Assembly: GCA_040902885.1 (NCBI GenBank)
Contig: JBBDWK010000095.1
Span: forward strand, 13,507-77,506
DNA length: 64,000 nucleotides
Reading direction: 5' to 3'
From: JBBDWK01 sp040902885
GTDB lineage: Bacteria; Acidobacteriota; Terriglobia; Bryobacterales; Bryobacteraceae
Position 1 is the first letter of the stretch, and each line of letters starts with the position of its first letter. Both the position numbers and the translations under genes were made by a program. Below the pieces are notes generated by a model. The model had not been told where the DNA came from and did no database searches. It saw only the letters and a list, made by a program, of their open reading frames with translations. Shown in pieces: positions 61,097-64,000 of this stretch.

Positions 61097-61388
61097 AAAA
61101 GCTGTGGTCAATTCCCCGGAAAAGCTCGCGATACGTGCATCGCACGGCTAGGAGAACTATGCCCCGCGTGCGAGTCTCCTTAATCGCGGCTTCGCGCTGC
61201 TTCAGCAGATCGGCGATAAGGGCCTGCCTGCGATCCTCTATCGTTTTCTGTTCCGAGAGGAACTTTTCGACGATCTCGCGGCAACGGCATGGGAGAAGTT
61301 TCAGAAGAATGGCAAACCTGTAAAACCAAGCTGCTCAGGTAAAAGGGCTTAGAGGACAGTCCGCCATAGTTTACTGGAGATTGCTTAG
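61097..61388. other. Intergenic region with a short minus-strand coding-like stretch
   Basis: About 290 bases. On the minus strand, about 61150-61330, one frame reads EIVEKFLSEQKTIEDRRQAL and continues charged and helical, but it has no start codon after the upstream TGA and no recognised relative. It may be a gene fragment left by the accessory segment on its right. Confidence 0.3.
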
Positions 61389-61405
61389 GTAAACCATAGG
61401 TTTAC
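61389..61405. promoter_or_regulatory. Palindromic operator candidate 1 of the AbiE locus
   Basis: GTAAACC-ATA-GGTTTAC is a perfect inverted repeat 57 bases upstream of the antitoxin start. The same half-site recurs at 61434-61461. Confidence 0.6.
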
Positions 61406-61433
61406 AAAAGCGAGATTTTTTGAACTTGCCATT

Positions 61434-61461
61434 GGTTTGCAAATAGTCTATTTTGTAAACC
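61434..61461. promoter_or_regulatory. Operator candidate 2, overlapping the AbiEi promoter and start
   Basis: GGTTTGC (61434-61440) and GTAAACC (61455-61461) form an inverted repeat with one mismatch, ending directly at the ATG. TTGAAC (61420-61425) is a possible -35 and TAGTCT (61444-61449) a weak -10 inside the repeat. Binding here would block transcription and fits negative autoregulation known for AbiEi. Confidence 0.55.
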
Positions 61462-62307
61462 ATGGGTAGTCAAACCAAGGGAAAGCTAAACTGGCTGCAG
61501 CGCAACCTTCCGGAAGGTCTGGTTGTTGACGCCAGCTGGCTTGAACGGCACGGCGTTTCGCGCCAGCTCCGGCGCAAATACGTGATGAACGGCTGGCTGC
61601 TTTCTCATGCACGCGGCGTCTACTGCCGGCCCGCCTCATCTGAAAAAAACGATCCCCTGCCCTGGCAACAGCTCGTGATCTCCCTCAACGCTCTCCTCAA
61701 TCTGCCCGTATCGGTTGGCGCCAGAACCGCACTTGAACTGCAGGGGTTTGGCCACTACCTGTCGGCGAGCGGTCCGCGCGAAGCCCATCTCTACACCAAT
61801 CAAAATCTGCCGGGATGGGTGTCACACGTTCCCGTAAACACGCAGCTCGTTTTTCACAGCGCTCGGAAACTCTTCAGGAGCGGCGATATCCCGCCCTACA
61901 ACAGCAAGTGGGACGCCGCGGCTCCGGCACCGGCCAATGCCAGCCTAACGCAACAGCCCTGGGGGCACTGGAACTGGCCGCTGACCGTGTCCACGCCCGA
62001 GCGCGCCATCCTCGAATTGCTCGATGAAGTTCCAAACCGCGAGACATTTCATCAGGCAGATGTATTGATGGAGGGCCTCCGCAATCTCAGCCCGCGACGG
62101 CTTCAGACCCTCCTGATCGACTGCCGGAGCATAAAGGTAAAACGGCTATTCCTCTGGTTCGCGGAGCGCCACAATCACGCCTGGGTCCAAAAGCTCGACC
62201 GATCCGGCATCGATCTTGGCAAAGGCAAGCGGATGCTCGTGCGGGGAGGAAAGCTGGATACAAAATACAACATCACGGTGCCGGAGGACCTCAATGGCCG
62301 CCTCTGA
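61462..62307 (+). CDS. abiEi: AbiEi-family antitoxin (type IV toxin-antitoxin)
   Basis: A 281-residue protein. The N-terminal winged-helix part (LVVDASWLERHGVSRQLRRK then VMNGWLLSHARGVYCRP) matches the AbiEi/YPO-type antitoxin domain, and the C-terminal domain includes VSTPERAILELLDEVP and the closing KGKRMLVRGGKLDTKYNITV, typical of this family. AbiEi counters the toxin and represses its own promoter. There is no Shine-Dalgarno between the operator and ATG 61462, so the mRNA may be leaderless. It overlaps the toxin gene by 14 bases. Confidence 0.88.
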   Translation: MGSQTKGKLNWLQRNLPEGLVVDASWLERHGVSRQLRRKYVMNGWLLSHARGVYCRPASSEKNDPLPWQQLVISLNALLNLPVSVGARTALELQGFGHYLSASGPREAHLYTNQNLPGWVSHVPVNTQLVFHSARKLFRSGDIPPYNSKWDAAAPAPANASLTQQPWGHWNWPLTVSTPERAILELLDEVPNRETFHQADVLMEGLRNLSPRRLQTLLIDCRSIKVKRLFLWFAERHNHAWVQKLDRSGIDLGKGKRMLVRGGKLDTKYNITVPEDLNGRL

Positions 62308-63217
62308 AGAATACCGCCGCCAGGCCGCGCTGCTGGTACGCACCATTCCCCTTGTGGCCGCAGAAACCTGCTTTGCCCTCAAGGGAGGAACGGCAATCAA
62401 TCTTTTTGTACGCGACGTGCCGCGCCTCTCGGTGGACATCGATCTCACCTACCTGCCGATTGCGGACAGAGCCACTTCTCTTGCCGAAATCGACGCTGCC
62501 ATGAAGCGCCTTGCTGACAGCATTCGTGCCGGCATTCGCGGCGCCCAGGTGACGTCAGGAAAACTCAAGGGCGAGAACGTCGTCAGCAAGCTTTTCGTGG
62601 AAGCCGACGGGGTCCAGATCAAGATCGAGGTGACGCCGGTCCTGCGCGGCTGCGTCTATGAACCGAAAACCCGGTCGGTCTCAGCCGCGGTCGAAGCGCA
62701 GTTCGGCTTCGCCGAAATCCAGGTCGTGAGCTTCGCCGACCTTTATGCCGGCAAGCTCGTCGCGGCGCTCGACCGGCAGCATCCCCGCGACCTGTTCGAC
62801 GTCCGCGATCTTCTCGCGAACGAGGGAATCGACGAAAGCTTGAGGAAAGCCTTCGTCGTCTACATCCTCAGCCACAACCGTCCCATGGCCGAAGTCCTCG
62901 CGCCAACCCGAATGGATATTTCGCAGGAATTCACGCGGGGCTTTGAAGGGATGACCGAAACGCCCGTGAAGCTCGATGACCTGCTTCAGGCGCGCGAAGA
63001 TTTCATCGCCGACCTTGTCGGCAAGATGCCCGACGAACACCGCAGATTCCTGGCTTCCTTCAAGAAGGGTGATCCGGAGTGGAAACTCCTGGACATTCCG
63101 CACGCCGAAAAGCTGCCAGCCGTCCAGTGGCGGCTCCAGAATCTCGCGAAGATGGACCCCAAAAAACGGCAGCGGCTCGTCGACGACTTGCTCAAGGCGC
63201 TTCCGATCGCGGAGTGA
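62294..63217 (+). CDS. abiEii: AbiEii-family nucleotidyltransferase toxin
   Basis: A 307-residue toxin of the type IV AbiE system. The nucleotidyltransferase core is FALKGGTAINLF (residues 28-39; the GG-T motif) and SVDIDLTYLP (46-55; two catalytic aspartates). A third acidic position is likely in QIKIEVTPVLRG. DLYAGKLVAALDRQHPRDLFDVRDL is the usual downstream signature. Known members add nucleotides to target RNA or proteins and cause abortive infection. GGAGG about seven bases before ATG 62294 supports the start within abiEi. Confidence 0.9.
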   Translation: MAASEEYRRQAALLVRTIPLVAAETCFALKGGTAINLFVRDVPRLSVDIDLTYLPIADRATSLAEIDAAMKRLADSIRAGIRGAQVTSGKLKGENVVSKLFVEADGVQIKIEVTPVLRGCVYEPKTRSVSAAVEAQFGFAEIQVVSFADLYAGKLVAALDRQHPRDLFDVRDLLANEGIDESLRKAFVVYILSHNRPMAEVLAPTRMDISQEFTRGFEGMTETPVKLDDLLQAREDFIADLVGKMPDEHRRFLASFKKGDPEWKLLDIPHAEKLPAVQWRLQNLAKMDPKKRQRLVDDLLKALPIAE

Positions 63218-63488
63218 CAACGGATGCATAGCCCACGGCCACATCCCTGAGGCAGCGCCGACGTTCCTAAAGGCAGGTTCAGAGCTCCAAATGTGTGAGC
63301 AAGTGTGAGCAGAAACACTCTAAGTTACTGAAAATATGGTAGCGCTAACGGGAGTCGAACCCGATTAGCCCCGTGGTGTCTGGTAGCAGATAGTCGTAAG
63401 TGGTTGAGCCTTCAAGGGGCCTAAACCCGCTGCTGTGCATCTGGTATCAGCATGTCGCGCCGTGGTGTTTGCACGATGTTTGCACGGA
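63218..63488. other. Intergenic region with tRNA-like fragment
   Basis: 271 bases between the toxin gene and the ribbon-helix-helix gene. Apart from the tRNA 3'-end-like stretch it shows only short direct repeats (GTGTGAGCA twice near 63294-63310; TTTGCACG-like motifs near 63470-63486). No gene is seen. Confidence 0.45.
63337..63364 (-). other. tRNA 3'-end-like fragment, possible attachment site
   Basis: Read on the minus strand this begins CGGGTTCGACTCCCG, a complete T-arm, and continues TTAGCGCTACCA, like an acceptor end with CCA. No matching 5' acceptor strand, D-arm or anticodon arm precedes it, so it is not a full tRNA. Such fragments arise when an element integrates into a tRNA gene. 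Confidence 0.5.
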
Positions 63489-63650
63489 TCACTCCCCCTT
63501 CGGCATCAGCTTCGCATCGAGCGCCGCCTTGAGGAGCCACTTGATCGCCGCCGCGCGGGAGTCGAAGCGGTGTTTGAACCGGAAGTCATCGACCCGCTTC
63601 AGGAGATCGGGCTCGACAAGAAAGCTCAGAAATGGTTTTTCGGTCGCCAT
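63489..63650 (-). CDS. Ribbon-helix-helix (CopG/ParD-like) small protein
   Basis: A 53-residue protein: MATEKPFLSFLVEPDLLKRV then DDFRFKHRFDSRAAAIKWLL and a short tail. A beta strand (PFLSFLVEP) followed by two helices is the ribbon-helix-helix fold. Such proteins are DNA-binding antitoxins or repressors. ATG 63650 is preferred with GGTG about seven bases upstream; an earlier in-frame ATG at 63665 is possible. It is divergent from the gene at 63733, with a palindrome between. Confidence 0.7.
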   Translation of the reverse strand: MATEKPFLSFLVEPDLLKRVDDFRFKHRFDSRAAAIKWLLKAALDAKLMPKGE

Positions 63651-63682
63651 CGTTATCACCAGCATATTCTTTATTTCCCCTA

Positions 63683-63712
63683 TTGACAATAGTTCTATAA
63701 CGGCGTTATAAC
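63683..63712 (+). promoter_or_regulatory. Strong sigma70-type promoter with overlapping palindrome
   Basis: TTGACA (63683-63688) and TATAAC (63707-63712) are 18 bases apart. The palindrome TATAACG-G-CGTTATA (63696-63710) covers the spacer and part of the -10, and CCGTTAT (63712-63718) adds another half-site. GGAG follows near 63719 before ATG 63733. Control by the divergent ribbon-helix-helix protein is plausible. Confidence 0.65.
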
Positions 63713-63732
63713 CGTTATGGAGATTATAGCCC

Positions 63733-64000
63733 ATGCCAGAACGCAAACGCACAGCCCAACAGCCCAACCCGCCCGCCGCAATCCAGGCCAGCGGGGAGGA
63801 AACCAGCAACGAACCCAACGTCTGCCCGGCCTGCGACCGAGGCCCGGACCCGATACCGATACTCCGCGAACTGAGCGAAACCGAACTGAAGCGCATGGAA
63901 GAATTCCTGCATATCGTGCTGGCCCACAGAGGCGACTGCACTCCAGCCGAAAAGTTCATCCTCGATCTGGTGCGTTACCACGCGACCTACCCGATCACGC
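63733..64000 (+). CDS. Unknown protein, 3' end beyond window
   Basis: The frame opens at ATG 63733 behind the promoter and GGAG and runs off the window after 89 codons. It starts MPERKRTAQQPNPPAAIQAS, has a CPACDRG segment and a helical part (ELSETELKRMEEFLHIVLA, then CTPAEKFILDLVRYHATYP). The N-terminal 45 residues look disordered. No family is recognised. Small helical proteins of this kind occur on mobile elements. Confidence 0.5.
   Translation, partial: MPERKRTAQQPNPPAAIQASGEETSNEPNVCPACDRGPDPIPILRELSETELKRMEEFLHIVLAHRGDCTPAEKFILDLVRYHATYPIT

Noticed and set aside
61135..61323. 62-codon plus-strand frame
   Set aside because: Arginine/serine-rich with no ribosome-binding site; the opposite strand looks more protein-like but has no start codon.

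Overview
The window is GC-rich, gene-dense bacterial chromosome, most likely from an acidobacterium of the Solibacter/Bryobacter kind. The strongest clues are a Solibacter-type C-terminal domain on a secreted sugar dehydrogenase (about 25.1-25.8 kb), a VWFA-related acidobacterial protein (56.3-57.2 kb), a DUF1592-type cytochrome protein with CxxCH motifs, a PadR regulator, a PEP-CTERM protein, and many secreted carbohydrate-active or beta-propeller proteins. This is inferred from family knowledge; no 16S or marker search was possible.

Layout. 1-4.9 kb: end of an amidohydrolase gene, a phosphopantetheinyl transferase, a secreted DUF1592 cytochrome-like protein and a membrane GT2 glycosyltransferase. 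4.9-10.7 kb: a 27-bp-arm palindrome, a DnaC-like ATPase, a GH35-like secreted protein, then folD-coaE-HtrA protease with overlapping genes. 10.7-15.6 kb (minus): FtsX-type permease, its ATPase, a stand-alone methylmalonyl-CoA mutase catalytic domain and a small membrane protein. 15.7-17.9 kb: thrB, a U32-like protein and a small zinc-ribbon gene. 18.0-22.3 kb (minus): a two-gene microcompartment locus (BMC-H shell protein plus CoA-acylating aldehyde dehydrogenase) read into an acidic unknown protein and recJ. 22.6-28.7 kb: secreted unknown protein, PQQ-type sugar dehydrogenase, TrmJ-like methyltransferase, unknown exported protein, RraA-like protein. 28.8-33.5 kb: a POTRA-only envelope protein divergent from lpdA-lipB-E2, which are parts of a 2-oxoacid dehydrogenase/lipoate pathway. 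33.5-39.3 kb: DUF1080 lipoprotein, VOC protein, PadR regulator, PQQ-like propeller, PIG-L deacetylase and CE15-like esterase.

39.3-44.2 kb is a low-density accessory island. It holds GC-rich hairpins, a half copy of the chromosomal palindrome, a broken Cas6 gene without CRISPR array or other cas genes, a three-repeat cysteine-rich protein with a small neighbour, a SLATT-like two-helix membrane protein overlapping a proline-rich frame, and transposase debris. Its two edges carry an 86%-identical 72-bp direct repeat containing a promoter and signal-peptide start. The right copy drives the PEP-CTERM protein gene.

44.2-61.1 kb returns to normal density: PEP-CTERM protein, DinB protein, TPR protein, MFS transporter, glycosyltransferase, a 1658-residue exported TPR protein coupled to a VWFA protein, a second MFS transporter, a phospholipase D-like synthase and an endonuclease/exonuclease/phosphatase protein. 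61.1-64.0 kb is a second accessory edge: an AbiEi/AbiEii toxin-antitoxin pair with palindromic operator candidates, a tRNA 3'-end-like fragment that could be an attachment site, and a divergent pair (ribbon-helix-helix protein and an incomplete unknown gene) around a strong promoter with an overlapping palindrome.

A recurring trait is a -10-like hexamer (TATAAT, TAGAAT, GATAAT) only 6-11 nt before the start codon with no Shine-Dalgarno sequence, which suggests leaderless or nearly leaderless transcripts at several promoters.
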